Source of the DNA: Candidatus Levyibacteriota bacterium
Lineage (GTDB): Bacteria; Patescibacteriota; Microgenomatia; Levybacterales; UBA12049
Length of the DNA: 37,527 nucleotides
Direction: 5' to 3'
Assembly (NCBI GenBank): GCA_013816255.1
Contig: JACDET010000012.1
Location: 1 to 37,527, forward strand
Under the pieces are notes generated by a model. It saw nothing but the letters and a program-made list of their open reading frames with translations. It had not been told where the DNA came from and did no database searches. This document shows, piece by piece, positions 7,056 to 15,674 of the stretch. Each line of letters starts with the position of its first letter. Position 1 is the first letter of the stretch. The position numbers and the translations under genes were made by a program.

Positions 7056-9011
7056 ATGTCAGAAAAACTGCATATATTTAACCCTGAGTCTCCAAAACCT
7101 ATTGAAAGAGACGTTAAGCAAGATAAGCTGCTCATTAGCGGACAATTTGCTACAGGAGATGTTACGGTACATACAACTGGACAGGAATTTCAACCAACTG
7201 ATACGCTTCAGGCAAAGATAGACAAAGATTGGGCTCCAAACGCAGCAAAAGGTGCTTTCCCAGGTCCGCTTGTACGACTTGACTCGTTCGGTTTAGATCA
7301 GGATGGAAAACTTAATCTGACATTTGGAACAACTAATTTCAAAGATTATGTAGGCTCTAGGGACTTTCCCTCGCTTGCGGAAAATGGTTATGATGGTATT
7401 GCAAACCCTATTTCTACATCAGCAGTCGTTCTCACAAGTGATGGCAAACTGCTTGTAGGAGTAAAACAAATGGGTGATACCATCGGAGCAATAGATGGCA
7501 TTGGTGGCTATTTACATCCTGAGCGTGATATTAATCCTGAGACTGGAGAGATAGATCCGTTCTTTGCGGCTGCAAGAGAGATTCGTGAGGAAACTGGCAT
7601 TAAAGAAGATGAGTTACAAGATGGTACGCTTTTGGGACTCTCTTATGAAATTGCTGGACTTTGTCATCCTGTTTTATCATTTCTCTACCGAACAGATTTA
7701 TCTTCAGAGGAGATTATGACGAGAAAAGGTGATGATGAAATAAATGTCATTGCCGTTGAACCATTTACTGATAAAACACAAGTTGAAAGACAACAAGAAG
7801 CCAAAGCAACTGGTGTTGCAAGTACGTATATCATGGACGTTCTCCGTCAATTTGCACCACAAAGACAACCTGGTGAAGAGCCAAACGAACATTCACAAGT
7901 AGAACCAGATGGTAGGTTGACAATGGCCTTAGCCCGGAAAACTCTACAATATAAGCAACCAGATGCAAAGTTTGCGGGATTTGCAAAACAAGTGCTTCGT
8001 ACAAAAGAACAACTTGTAGGAGAAAAAACTCCGATTGAAAGAGCAACCGTTCTTAACTCTAAAGATATTTCAGATGGAGAAATTATAACTAGAGACATTG
8101 AGCTCGGAGATAAGAGAATATATATTGAAGCAATGAAACGAATTGGAGGACCAAATAAAAGTGCAAATGAAGATGCATTTGTTACCATTACCGATGGGCC
8201 GTTACTGCAAGTACTTCTTGTTGACGGTGGATCACAAATTGCGCCGGTTCCAAGTTTGGAAGCAAAAGACCTGAAAGGTGGCAAGTTTATTGCTGAAGAA
8301 GTTGAAAGATATGGGCAAGTGCTTAATCCAAGGACAAGCGTTAGAGGAAATTTATATAAATTAAACTCTCTTGTTGGCCAGGATATTGCGAAAGATCATC
8401 CTGATATTGCATACACCGATGAATCAGTAAATGTTCCTTATGGGAGTATTGCAGGAATAAAAATTGATAGCGAAAATAATACAGTAGAAGTTGCGAATGC
8501 AGGTGACGTCTACGTTGTTACAGTTGATACATCTGGAAATGCAACACTTCTTACGGTAGATGATGTCCATAAAAAGGATCAACAGACGTTTGCTGCTGCA
8601 AGGGAAGTTGCAACAAAAACAAGCAAAACTGTGCGAGAGGTTATGGAAGGATATAATACAGATCCTGAAATGCAATCTGTCTTAGATGAAGAATATGTTT
8701 GCGCGCAACAAGCAAATACTGGTGAGATACGCAGAATAACTGGTGCACCAAATTTTGAAACTACCTCTTCATGTATGATCCCAACAGATTCTATTGCGCA
8801 AATCTTTGTCTTCTCAGATGGCGCAATTCCAGCAGGAACCAATTTACAGACACAAGAAGGTGTACAACAATTTGCTAACATACTTACTACTTCAGGTATC
8901 GAAGGTTTAGAAACTGCAATTCAGGATAGCGCCTCAGCAGATCCAGATTTCCAAACATATCCCCGCTTTCGTGATATTGACGACTTTTCGATAGTACTGG
9001 TTACTCTTTAA
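7056..9011 (+). CDS. NUDIX hydrolase fused to PP2C-type phosphatase
   Basis: 651 aa in one open frame, starting 3 nt after the aminotransferase stop. The N-terminal half contains FGTTNFKDYVGSR, GGYLHPE and FAAAREIREETGI (about residues 172-184), the NUDIX helix with a longer loop than usual. Its layout recalls NUDT22-type UDP-sugar hydrolases, which is inference. The C-terminal half has the PP2C metal and core motifs: KSANEDAF (about 367), LLVDGGSQ (about 388), VANAGDVYVV (about 480), FVFSDGAI (about 585) and DDFSIVLV (about 642). The usual DGxGG is shortened to DGGS, so activity is not certain. No membrane segment is visible. It may remove or check a nucleotide-sugar and respond to phosphorylation. 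Confidence 0.75.
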   Translation: MSEKLHIFNPESPKPIERDVKQDKLLISGQFATGDVTVHTTGQEFQPTDTLQAKIDKDWAPNAAKGAFPGPLVRLDSFGLDQDGKLNLTFGTTNFKDYVGSRDFPSLAENGYDGIANPISTSAVVLTSDGKLLVGVKQMGDTIGAIDGIGGYLHPERDINPETGEIDPFFAAAREIREETGIKEDELQDGTLLGLSYEIAGLCHPVLSFLYRTDLSSEEIMTRKGDDEINVIAVEPFTDKTQVERQQEAKATGVASTYIMDVLRQFAPQRQPGEEPNEHSQVEPDGRLTMALARKTLQYKQPDAKFAGFAKQVLRTKEQLVGEKTPIERATVLNSKDISDGEIITRDIELGDKRIYIEAMKRIGGPNKSANEDAFVTITDGPLLQVLLVDGGSQIAPVPSLEAKDLKGGKFIAEEVERYGQVLNPRTSVRGNLYKLNSLVGQDIAKDHPDIAYTDESVNVPYGSIAGIKIDSENNTVEVANAGDVYVVTVDTSGNATLLTVDDVHKKDQQTFAAAREVATKTSKTVREVMEGYNTDPEMQSVLDEEYVCAQQANTGEIRRITGAPNFETTSSCMIPTDSIAQIFVFSDGAIPAGTNLQTQEGVQQFANILTTSGIEGLETAIQDSASADPDFQTYPRFRDIDDFSIVLVTL

Positions 9012-9055
9012 ACACAGTTTTACTTTATTAAAGTACATCACTACATAATTCTTTC

Positions 9056-9084
9056 TTGCACCTTTCCCCTCCTTGCTTTAAAAT
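9056..9084 (+). promoter_or_regulatory. Leaderless promoter of the matrixin-like gene
   Basis: TTGCAC (9056-9061), 17-nt spacer, TAAAAT (9079-9084); 7 nt then ATG at 9092. Confidence 0.65.
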
Positions 9085-9091
9085 GATATTG

Positions 9092-10027
9092 ATGAAGAAG
9101 GTTATTGGAATTATTTTGATTGTTGCTGTTCTCTTCTTTGGTTACCAAAATAGAAGCGTTCTTGCCTCAAATGTGGGAGGGATCTTGTATAACTCCCCTT
9201 GTGCAACTCCAAAAGCTTACAGTATCGGTACTATTGATCCGCGGTTTAATATCTCTGAAGCTGATTTTATAAGCGCAGCACAGGAAGCTGATTCATTATG
9301 GAAAAATGAGGGTGGTGAGCCCCTTTTTGTCTATGATCCAGAGGCGAATTTAACAGTGAGTCTCGTCTATGATGAACGGCAATATCTTAATAATCAAATA
9401 GATGATTTAAATAATCAGGTTGAAGAACAGAAAGATACGCTCAAACCTGAAATCGCTGATTATGAAAACCGTGCGGCAGAATTTAAACGCCGTAATGCAG
9501 CACTCAACGACAGAATCAGTTATTATAATAATCAAGGAGGTGCACCTGAAGAAGAATATAACAAACTCCTTTCCGAGCAGCGATCATTGCAGCAAGAGGC
9601 AAAAGAACTACAGGCAATGGCTGGGACACTGAATCAATCCACAGACCAATATAATACACAGATTCAAGCCCTTGATCAAAAAGTTGATGCGTACAATGAT
9701 ACGCTCGAAACCAAACCTGAAGAAGGGATTTATATCCGAGAAGGCCGGGATGAAAAAATTATCATTTATTTCAATAATTCACGACCTGAGTTAATCCATA
9801 CCCTAGCACACGAAATGGGTCATGCTATTACTATGCCGCATATCGATGATGAGAACTCAATTATGTATCCAAAAACGACAGAAGCCGTTAGTCTTTCATC
9901 CAAAGATATAGCTGCACTTACTGAGGTATGCCGTGAACAAAGCATAGTGAAGACTGCTGGAGAAAATATCGCGCTTTTAGCAAGTGATATTAGAAGCTTT
10001 GCCGTCAATGCAATGAACAGTAAATAG
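9092..10027 (+). CDS. Secreted or anchored matrixin-like zinc metalloprotease with coiled coil
   Basis: 311 aa. The start MKKVIGIILIVAVLFFGYQN is a signal peptide or membrane anchor. Residues about 90-215 are rich in Glu, Gln and Asn with heptad spacing and should form coiled coil. Near residue 240 there is HTLAHEMGHAITMPHIDDEN followed by SIMYP, the HExxHxxGxxH-type zinc site (here HEMGHAITMPH) and Met-turn of metzincins of the matrixin kind. The protein should act outside the membrane on proteins or peptides. The start at 9092 is chosen from the promoter spacing and the signal sequence; an upstream start at 9056 overlaps the promoter. Function in the cell is unknown. Confidence 0.8.
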   Translation: MKKVIGIILIVAVLFFGYQNRSVLASNVGGILYNSPCATPKAYSIGTIDPRFNISEADFISAAQEADSLWKNEGGEPLFVYDPEANLTVSLVYDERQYLNNQIDDLNNQVEEQKDTLKPEIADYENRAAEFKRRNAALNDRISYYNNQGGAPEEEYNKLLSEQRSLQQEAKELQAMAGTLNQSTDQYNTQIQALDQKVDAYNDTLETKPEEGIYIREGRDEKIIIYFNNSRPELIHTLAHEMGHAITMPHIDDENSIMYPKTTEAVSLSSKDIAALTEVCREQSIVKTAGENIALLASDIRSFAVNAMNSK

Positions 10028-10162
10028 TACCCTAAACTCTTTATTCTCTTACCCTTCTCTAGATCTTTTATCATTGGATTATTTTAAAAAGCTTTTATAG
10101 TTATCGTATCCTTCAACACTTTTTCCTTGCTATCGTGCCCACTTTTGAAAGGAGGGATACGT

Positions 10163-10753
10163 ATGGACAAAAGCAGAATGGCTTCAGGCAACTGGCAAAC
10201 CTTTCTTACCCTGAAAGGAGAGAAATTGTTGCTGGTTGTCCGAGAACACCTCTTTACTATCACAATGCCAGTTGTGATACTTATACTCGTAACCATAATG
10301 CTTCTCATAGGCGGTTACGTTATATTCCAACAATTCTTTTCCTCTTGGCCGCTCTTTATTATTACAGGGTTACTCCTGATTAGCACCACCATTAGTATTA
10401 TCACAAAATTAATTATTGATTGGTATTTTCACATCTATATTTTAACAAACCGCAAAATTCTCGAATTCCGTTATACGCCATTAACCTCATATATCGTCAA
10501 TGATATTATGCTTGACCGGGTGTATTGTACTGAGGTTGACGTCCAAACAAACGGACTCCTGCATGACTTAATCGATATGGGTGATATTATGATTACCTTT
10601 GACCGGCCTACTCATCAAGAAGAATTCGTTTTACGAGACATTCATGCTTGTAGCGAAATTGGAGTTTTTCTCACGCAGCAATTAATGGATGGAACTCAAA
10701 ACCCGCAGATACATCCGATATGGTTTCGAGGACATAGTTATGGATCGCGATAA
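10163..10753 (+). CDS. Bacterial PH-domain membrane protein
   Basis: 196 aa. LTLKGEKLLLVVREHLFTIT leads into two membrane helices (about residues 35-85), then WYFHIYILTNRKILEFRYTP and MLDRVYCTEVDVQ, the beta-strand pattern of bacterial PH domains as in YdbS/YdbT-like proteins. The ATG at 10163 has a strong SD, AAAGGAGG, so an upstream in-frame TTG at 10127 is rejected. It is followed 14 nt later by a small membrane protein with its own SD. No function beyond membrane association can be given. Confidence 0.75.
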   Translation: MDKSRMASGNWQTFLTLKGEKLLLVVREHLFTITMPVVILILVTIMLLIGGYVIFQQFFSSWPLFIITGLLLISTTISIITKLIIDWYFHIYILTNRKILEFRYTPLTSYIVNDIMLDRVYCTEVDVQTNGLLHDLIDMGDIMITFDRPTHQEEFVLRDIHACSEIGVFLTQQLMDGTQNPQIHPIWFRGHSYGSR

Positions 10754-10767
10754 GGAGTGAGCAATAT

Positions 10768-10986
10768 ATGGAAACTATAAAAGTTATTATTTTGCTTTTT
10801 TATCTAGTCTTCATTCTGTTTATTGTATTATTTAATTGGCTCTATAACGCACGCGCTATACGCGCGAATAAGCAAATAGGTTTGTATTCTCCGAAATATA
10901 TAAAACGTCTCGTTCGTATAAGTAGCGGCTTGGCAGTTACAACGGCCGTAATAATCATTTTTATTTTAGTTTTCAAACTTTATTGA
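10768..10986 (+). CDS. Small two-helix membrane protein
   Basis: 72 aa with two hydrophobic segments (about residues 4-25 and 49-70) and a basic link, RAIRANKQIGLYSPKYIKRL. AGGAGTGAG precedes the start. It probably is co-transcribed with the PH-domain gene 14 nt upstream and may sit beside it in the membrane. I do not recognise a family. Confidence 0.6.
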   Translation: METIKVIILLFYLVFILFIVLFNWLYNARAIRANKQIGLYSPKYIKRLVRISSGLAVTTAVIIIFILVFKLY

Positions 10987-11046
10987 GAGTCAGAATCTAT
11001 GACATAAAATCTTTCCTCTACTTGAGCAAACTGCTATACTTATTTT

Positions 11047-11784
11047 ATGAAGAAAGAAAATAGTTTGCGCTTATATTGTTTTTCTCCTTTGGTAATGCTC
11101 ATCACTTTTCTTATCGAAGCTGGTGCTGCCCTCTATGTGATTTTCAAATACCGTATGACCCGGGCAGCTCAATTGATTACAGCACTCCTCGGAGCACTTG
11201 CAACGTTTCAGCTTGCTGAATACATGGTCTGTGAAGGAGCATTCTTCTTTTCCAGTCTTGATTGGGCGAGACTAGGCTATGCGGCAATTACCATACTTCC
11301 TCCACTCGCGATCCACTTAGGACTAACGATTGCCAAACGGAAGAATATGCCACTTATTGCGACAGCTTACGGGAGTGCCGTTGTATTTATGACATTTTTC
11401 CTTTTTGTCGGACAAGGGATGCAAGCGCAACAATGCTTAGGCAATTATGTCATTTTTGAAATTGCACCATATGCAGCATTGCCGTACGGCATCTATTATC
11501 AGGGTTGGCTTATTGTAGGTGTTGTACTCGCGTGGCGTGCACATTATCAGTTGAAAGATCCCAATCAGCAAAAAGCACTTGTATGGCTGGTCATGGGTTA
11601 CCTGTCTTTTATGGTTCCAAGCTTTATTGTCTACTTACTCAGTCCCCAGACCGTTGCAGGTCTTCCAAGTATTATGTGCGGATTTGCAGTTTTGATGGCA
11701 TTAACGTTACTTTTTAAAGTCTCTCCCTTAGTTCTCAAAGAAGGTAATCCAGCCCAGAAGTCTGTCAGGGCTTCGACGAAATAA
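11047..11784 (+). CDS. Polytopic membrane protein, 7TM sensor-like
   Basis: 245 aa, mostly hydrophobic, with about seven membrane segments and a charged C-terminal tail. The pattern (LRLYCFSPLVMLITFLIEAG at the start, FQLAEYM, then a long run of short-loop helices) recalls the 7TM input part of some histidine kinases, but no kinase domain follows. A TATACT box ends 6 nt before the ATG, so a leaderless transcript is likely. The 3' end overlaps the convergent peptidase E gene by 20 bp. Function unknown. Confidence 0.6.
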   Translation: MKKENSLRLYCFSPLVMLITFLIEAGAALYVIFKYRMTRAAQLITALLGALATFQLAEYMVCEGAFFFSSLDWARLGYAAITILPPLAIHLGLTIAKRKNMPLIATAYGSAVVFMTFFLFVGQGMQAQQCLGNYVIFEIAPYAALPYGIYYQGWLIVGVVLAWRAHYQLKDPNQQKALVWLVMGYLSFMVPSFIVYLLSPQTVAGLPSIMCGFAVLMALTLLFKVSPLVLKEGNPAQKSVRASTK

Positions 11785-12376
11785 TCTCATGCCCTTTTTC
11801 TGTGGCTATTACTGCTTGCTCATTGCTTAAAGGGACAAACGTGTACTTTCCTTTATAGTCTTCTATAACCTTTTTATAAGTACTGTCTCCAGAGACGTAA
11901 TGTGGTAACGCAATAAAATCAACAAAACCTAAGCCAGTATATGAATCAAGTTGTGCAATATCTGGATCATCGAAAACTTTTACCGGTTCGATATTGGGTC
12001 CCGCGAGAACAGATCCTGCACTTGATCCGATATAGATAACTCCTTTTTGCACCAACTCGCGGGCGACTGTTGTGAAACCACTTTTCTGCGCATGTTCCAG
12101 AAGATAAAAGGTGTTACCTCCCGCGACAAAAATACAATCAACTCCTGAAAGTTCTTTACGTAAAAGCCGCTCAGGTGTATCTTTAAGGGGTATATCAAAG
12201 ACAATAAAACCCATCTCTTGCAACTTCTTTCTATCCCGTTCCATCCAAAGGGCTGTGTCATACATATCTGCGGCCGTTGGAATAAAGGCGACTGTCATTT
12301 GTGGAGGATATGTGGGCAGTAATGGTGTGATAAGATCAAGTGTTTGATACGCATTTGAAGTAAGAAACAGTTTCAT
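11765..12376 (-). CDS. Peptidase E-like (S51) class I glutamine amidotransferase-fold protein
   Basis: 203 aa. CIFVAGGNTFYLLEHAQKSG and GVIYIGSSAGSVLAGPNIEP are the signature of the S51 family, with the nucleophile Ser in the GSSAGS elbow; GLGFVDFIALPHY gives the His region. Peptidase E cleaves Asp-X dipeptides; related proteins can differ, so dipeptidase activity is likely but not proven. It starts 6 nt after the ATPase gene and may be its last operon partner. The 3' end overlaps a convergent gene by 20 bp. Confidence 0.8.
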   Translation of the reverse strand: MKLFLTSNAYQTLDLITPLLPTYPPQMTVAFIPTAADMYDTALWMERDRKKLQEMGFIVFDIPLKDTPERLLRKELSGVDCIFVAGGNTFYLLEHAQKSGFTTVARELVQKGVIYIGSSAGSVLAGPNIEPVKVFDDPDIAQLDSYTGLGFVDFIALPHYVSGDSTYKKVIEDYKGKYTFVPLSNEQAVIATEKGHEIISSKP

Positions 12377-12382
12377 AGATCT

Positions 12383-14767
12383 TTAGAGTCTTGCGCGTGT
12401 AGCAATTTCAGTTTCAATCACATCAACAGCCCGGCCATATTTTAAACGTGAAAGTTCGCGGACGAGTTCGGCAACTCTTTCATTTTCCAAAGCCTTTTCT
12501 ACAGCAACATCTTTGGTTGTGTCGAGTGAGAACGGCCTGACAGGTTCTCCGTTGACGATTGTACGCATATAGCAATTGTATTTATCGACATTGATCAAAT
12601 CTTGTTCACCAAAAATTGGCTGGAATTCGTGTTGCAAATAATTCGCGTCTGTGACACCAACTCTAAATGACGCAATGGTACCGACGTTACCAAAGATAGC
12701 GTTTTTAATTTCTTCTTCCATTTGTCCGATAAATTGATTGGCCACAATCAAATTCAGACGATATTTTCGAGCCTCAGAAAGAATTTGTGCGAAGTCAGGT
12801 GTGGCAAAATTCTGGAACTCGTCGACATACAGAAAGAAATCTTTACGCTGATTTTTATCAATGATATCTTGCCGTGACATCGCAGCAACCAGAATTTTAG
12901 GGACAATAATAAGTCCTAAGAAGTTTGAATTCTCTTCACCGATTTTACCTTTGGAGAGATTAATCAAAAGAATTTTCTGCTCATCCATCACTTTGCGAAA
13001 GCTAAACGCACTTTCAGACTGGCCAATGATATTTCTGATCATCGTATTGGTAACAAATCGTCCGAACTTAGAAGTGATGTAATCAAGAACTTCAGACTTA
13101 TGGAAATCTGATGTTTGCGCGATCTGATCAGTCCAATATCGTCTGATAATCGGATCCTGTACTTTGGGCAAAATCTCTGTCACAAATGATTGATCGGTCA
13201 AAATACGCATAACTTCGATGAACGTGCTTCCTTTTTCATACATAACAGTAAGCATCGCATTACGGACAGCATGCTCAAATCTCGGACCAATAATACCTGT
13301 TTTGTTTGGGTCAAAAAGCTTATACATCAACCCAATAATTGAGTTCACAACTAGATGCTTTTGCTGTTCAGTTTCTGCTTCAAGCATATTAAAACCCATT
13401 GGGCGCTCGGTATCGGAAGGATCAAAAATGATAACGTCTTCGGCCCGATGCGGAGGAATTAATTTCATTATATCTTCAACCAAATCTCCGTGGGGATCCA
13501 TGACGGCCACACCCTCACCATTATTAATATCCTGCATAATCATACTTTTTAAATATTCAGTCTTTCCAGTACCTGTTTTTCCGATAATATATGTGTGTCT
13601 GCGCCTATCGTCGCGTTCTACAAAAACCGGTTTTGAGAGACCGCGGAATGTGCTCCGTCCCAAGAATAGACCTGTTGTTGGAAGGTTGGATGGGGCCGCG
13701 GATTTCTTTGCATTGAGCCAGTGAATACCAGGAGTCGTGATACTTTTGTTTGGAAAATGATAAATACTTGCCAGCTCTTCACTTGTCAGGACTGAGGTCT
13801 GACGAAACATTGGGAAATACCTATAGATAAAGTCATTCATGAAAAGGCCCTTGTGGAAAAGTTCACGTTTTTTAAACGCATTGGTACCATTGAATTGACC
13901 AAAAGCACCAAAGATATTTGAGAGATGTGATTTTGCTGCTTGCTCTGTTTGTGCACAAACAACAATTCTTACTGTCGCATGAAACCCTGGCTTACTGAGT
14001 TTATTTTCAACTGCTTCAATCTCTTTGGCATCAGTTTTATAACTGGCTTTTTCAGGATTTGATTCATTCTTTTTGAGGTGTCCTAGATAACTCCGTCCCG
14101 CTTTAACCCATTTTCCATCTGCGGGTTTGATCAGAATTTGTACAGCTGCGCCCTCACCCTCCTGCATTTTTGCGAGTACTGAGGTGAGAGAAGACATTGG
14201 ATCAACCGCTAAATCTTTAAATACTTTAATCGGCATATAATCACTTGATTTTAAGTCTGTATAGAGAAAAGCTACTTTGCCATTGTCTGAGAAAATATTG
14301 TATTCTGTTCCGATAACGCCGCCTTCGCGCTGTTTGGCTGTTGGATCATTGACTGGTACAATATCTGCTTCTGGATATGCACCATTCAGTTGTTTCTCGA
14401 CAAAATCACGATACTTTTGTGGTACGTGAATATAAAAGCGAATATCTCCTGGTAAGCCAACAATTTCAAAAGACAGGTGCGGTTGTGGCTTAAAGTTCTC
14501 AAACTTCCCGCTACCACGAATCGATGCAAGACTTGCAAACATCTGTTGTGCGGCATCAATCTTGGTATCATTATCACGGGGAACGGTTACCTGAAGGAGT
14601 ACTGAATTTAATGAGTCAGCTTCCCGCGTCCGATGCCGTAAGTAAAGAACACCAGCCCAATACAGACCCCATCCAAACGCTGCAACAAAGCCTATGCCTA
14701 GGACGATAAGCACGAGTGACGTCATGGCCATAAAGATGCTATCATTTGTTACAACAGGTATTTCCAT
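12383..14767 (-). CDS. Membrane-anchored VirD4/TraD/HerA-type P-loop ATPase
   Basis: 794 aa. One or two membrane helices lie at about residues 13-42. The middle (about 60-330) has no motif I can name. Walker A is TYIIGKTGTGKTEYLKSMIM (about 396), followed by GVAVMDPHGDLVEDIM; Walker B is FFLYVDEFQNFATPDFA (about 649), and the TraM-recognition-like helix bundle region includes LSEARKYRLNLIVANQFIGQ. The family couples ATP hydrolysis to DNA or protein transfer through an envelope machine. No other T4SS gene is in the window. An SD (AAGAGGAG) precedes the ATG. A role in conjugation, pilus or DNA uptake is possible. Confidence 0.85.
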   Translation of the reverse strand: MEIPVVTNDSIFMAMTSLVLIVLGIGFVAAFGWGLYWAGVLYLRHRTREADSLNSVLLQVTVPRDNDTKIDAAQQMFASLASIRGSGKFENFKPQPHLSFEIVGLPGDIRFYIHVPQKYRDFVEKQLNGAYPEADIVPVNDPTAKQREGGVIGTEYNIFSDNGKVAFLYTDLKSSDYMPIKVFKDLAVDPMSSLTSVLAKMQEGEGAAVQILIKPADGKWVKAGRSYLGHLKKNESNPEKASYKTDAKEIEAVENKLSKPGFHATVRIVVCAQTEQAAKSHLSNIFGAFGQFNGTNAFKKRELFHKGLFMNDFIYRYFPMFRQTSVLTSEELASIYHFPNKSITTPGIHWLNAKKSAAPSNLPTTGLFLGRSTFRGLSKPVFVERDDRRRHTYIIGKTGTGKTEYLKSMIMQDINNGEGVAVMDPHGDLVEDIMKLIPPHRAEDVIIFDPSDTERPMGFNMLEAETEQQKHLVVNSIIGLMYKLFDPNKTGIIGPRFEHAVRNAMLTVMYEKGSTFIEVMRILTDQSFVTEILPKVQDPIIRRYWTDQIAQTSDFHKSEVLDYITSKFGRFVTNTMIRNIIGQSESAFSFRKVMDEQKILLINLSKGKIGEENSNFLGLIIVPKILVAAMSRQDIIDKNQRKDFFLYVDEFQNFATPDFAQILSEARKYRLNLIVANQFIGQMEEEIKNAIFGNVGTIASFRVGVTDANYLQHEFQPIFGEQDLINVDKYNCYMRTIVNGEPVRPFSLDTTKDVAVEKALENERVAELVRELSRLKYGRAVDVIETEIATRARL

Positions 14768-14815
14768 ACGTATATACTCCTCTTAAATATTTTACAAATA
14801 AAAGATAAAGATTTG

Positions 14816-15460
14816 CTAATTAAATATTTTTAACACTTTATTCTCTTGTTTTTCTTCTTTCTTTTTTCCTTTTTTCGGATCGATTTTCCGCCAAACATAC
14901 AAAACAAGTTCTGCCAACCAATGCTTTGAGTCATTAAGTTTTGGATGCAATTTTTCCTCAGCAACTGCCTCTTGAAAGGTCATTGGTAAACTCTTTACGT
15001 TAAAGACGTTTTCATCAATTGGTACTCCTGGGCCAGAATGTGTTACACCAAATGCTTTGGCAGCTTCCGGAATCTTTGGCTTTTCAGTATCAGGTGACTT
15101 TTCGACAATACTTTCAATACTCCTTTCAACTGCTACTTCGGGCATTGATGGTGCTACTTCTATTTGCTGTACTTCAACAGATGACGGAGCAGGTTTTGCA
15201 GATACCTCTTGTCGAGCTGGTTGCACATCTTCTTCAGAATGCTCCGTACTTTCAGATACTGCACCTGCTTGGATAGGACCTTGCTCAGGATTACCTGATG
15301 ATATTTGTTCTGGTTGGGCAGATGGTAGGGAAACGCCAGAAGCAAGCTCTGACATACTCCCAGGCTGGACAGTCGCTGTCGGAGGCTGGGCACGCCCGCT
15401 AACTGGTTGCTGTACATTTGGTACACCTTGGGCAGGAGAAGTACTTGGATCCATACTCAT
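14816..15460 (-). CDS. Disordered Pro/Gln/Ser-rich protein with basic C-terminus
   Basis: 214 aa. Residues 1-125 are rich in Pro, Gln, Ser, Val and Glu and should be disordered. After that comes a short ordered part, MTFQEAVAEEKLHP and HWLAELVLYVWRKI, and a lysine-rich end. It has no signal peptide. It lies 48 nt upstream of the ATPase gene on the same strand and could be an accessory or adaptor protein of that machine; that is context only. I do not recognise a family. Confidence 0.65.
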   Translation of the reverse strand: MSMDPSTSPAQGVPNVQQPVSGRAQPPTATVQPGSMSELASGVSLPSAQPEQISSGNPEQGPIQAGAVSESTEHSEEDVQPARQEVSAKPAPSSVEVQQIEVAPSMPEVAVERSIESIVEKSPDTEKPKIPEAAKAFGVTHSGPGVPIDENVFNVKSLPMTFQEAVAEEKLHPKLNDSKHWLAELVLYVWRKIDPKKGKKKEEKQENKVLKIFN

Positions 15461-15507
15461 ATCTTACCATGATAAGGCTAACCTAGCAATGAAGCCTGAT
15501 AGAATCT

Positions 15508-15666
15508 TTACAAAACTGCGTCCCCCGGTTTCCAACCACAAAGAGGACATGCAGTCATCATACCGCTTTGAATCTCAGCCACAGCCTTCTCATCTGCCTC
15601 CCACTTGCATTGTTTACAGATGATTTTGTGACAAACTATACATTTTTCTTGTTTAATTTGCTTCAT
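15508..15666 (-). CDS. 52-aa zinc-ribbon protein in a cobalamin-controlled unit
   Basis: A short open frame reads MKQIKQEKCIVCHKIICKQC, continues through KWEADEKAVAEIQSGMMTAC and ends in PLCGWKPGDAVL and TAA. It has CxxC-x4-CxxC in the first half and CxxC in the second, so six cysteines in pairs fit for one or two zinc sites. It starts 8 nt after the stop of the 476-aa gene, on the same strand, and is thus likely part of the transcript controlled by the second cobalamin riboswitch. No SD is visible. The gene ends 47 nt before the next start. Function unknown; its size makes it easy to miss. Confidence 0.6.
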   Translation of the reverse strand: MKQIKQEKCIVCHKIICKQCKWEADEKAVAEIQSGMMTACPLCGWKPGDAVL

Positions 15667-15674
15667 ATTTTATT

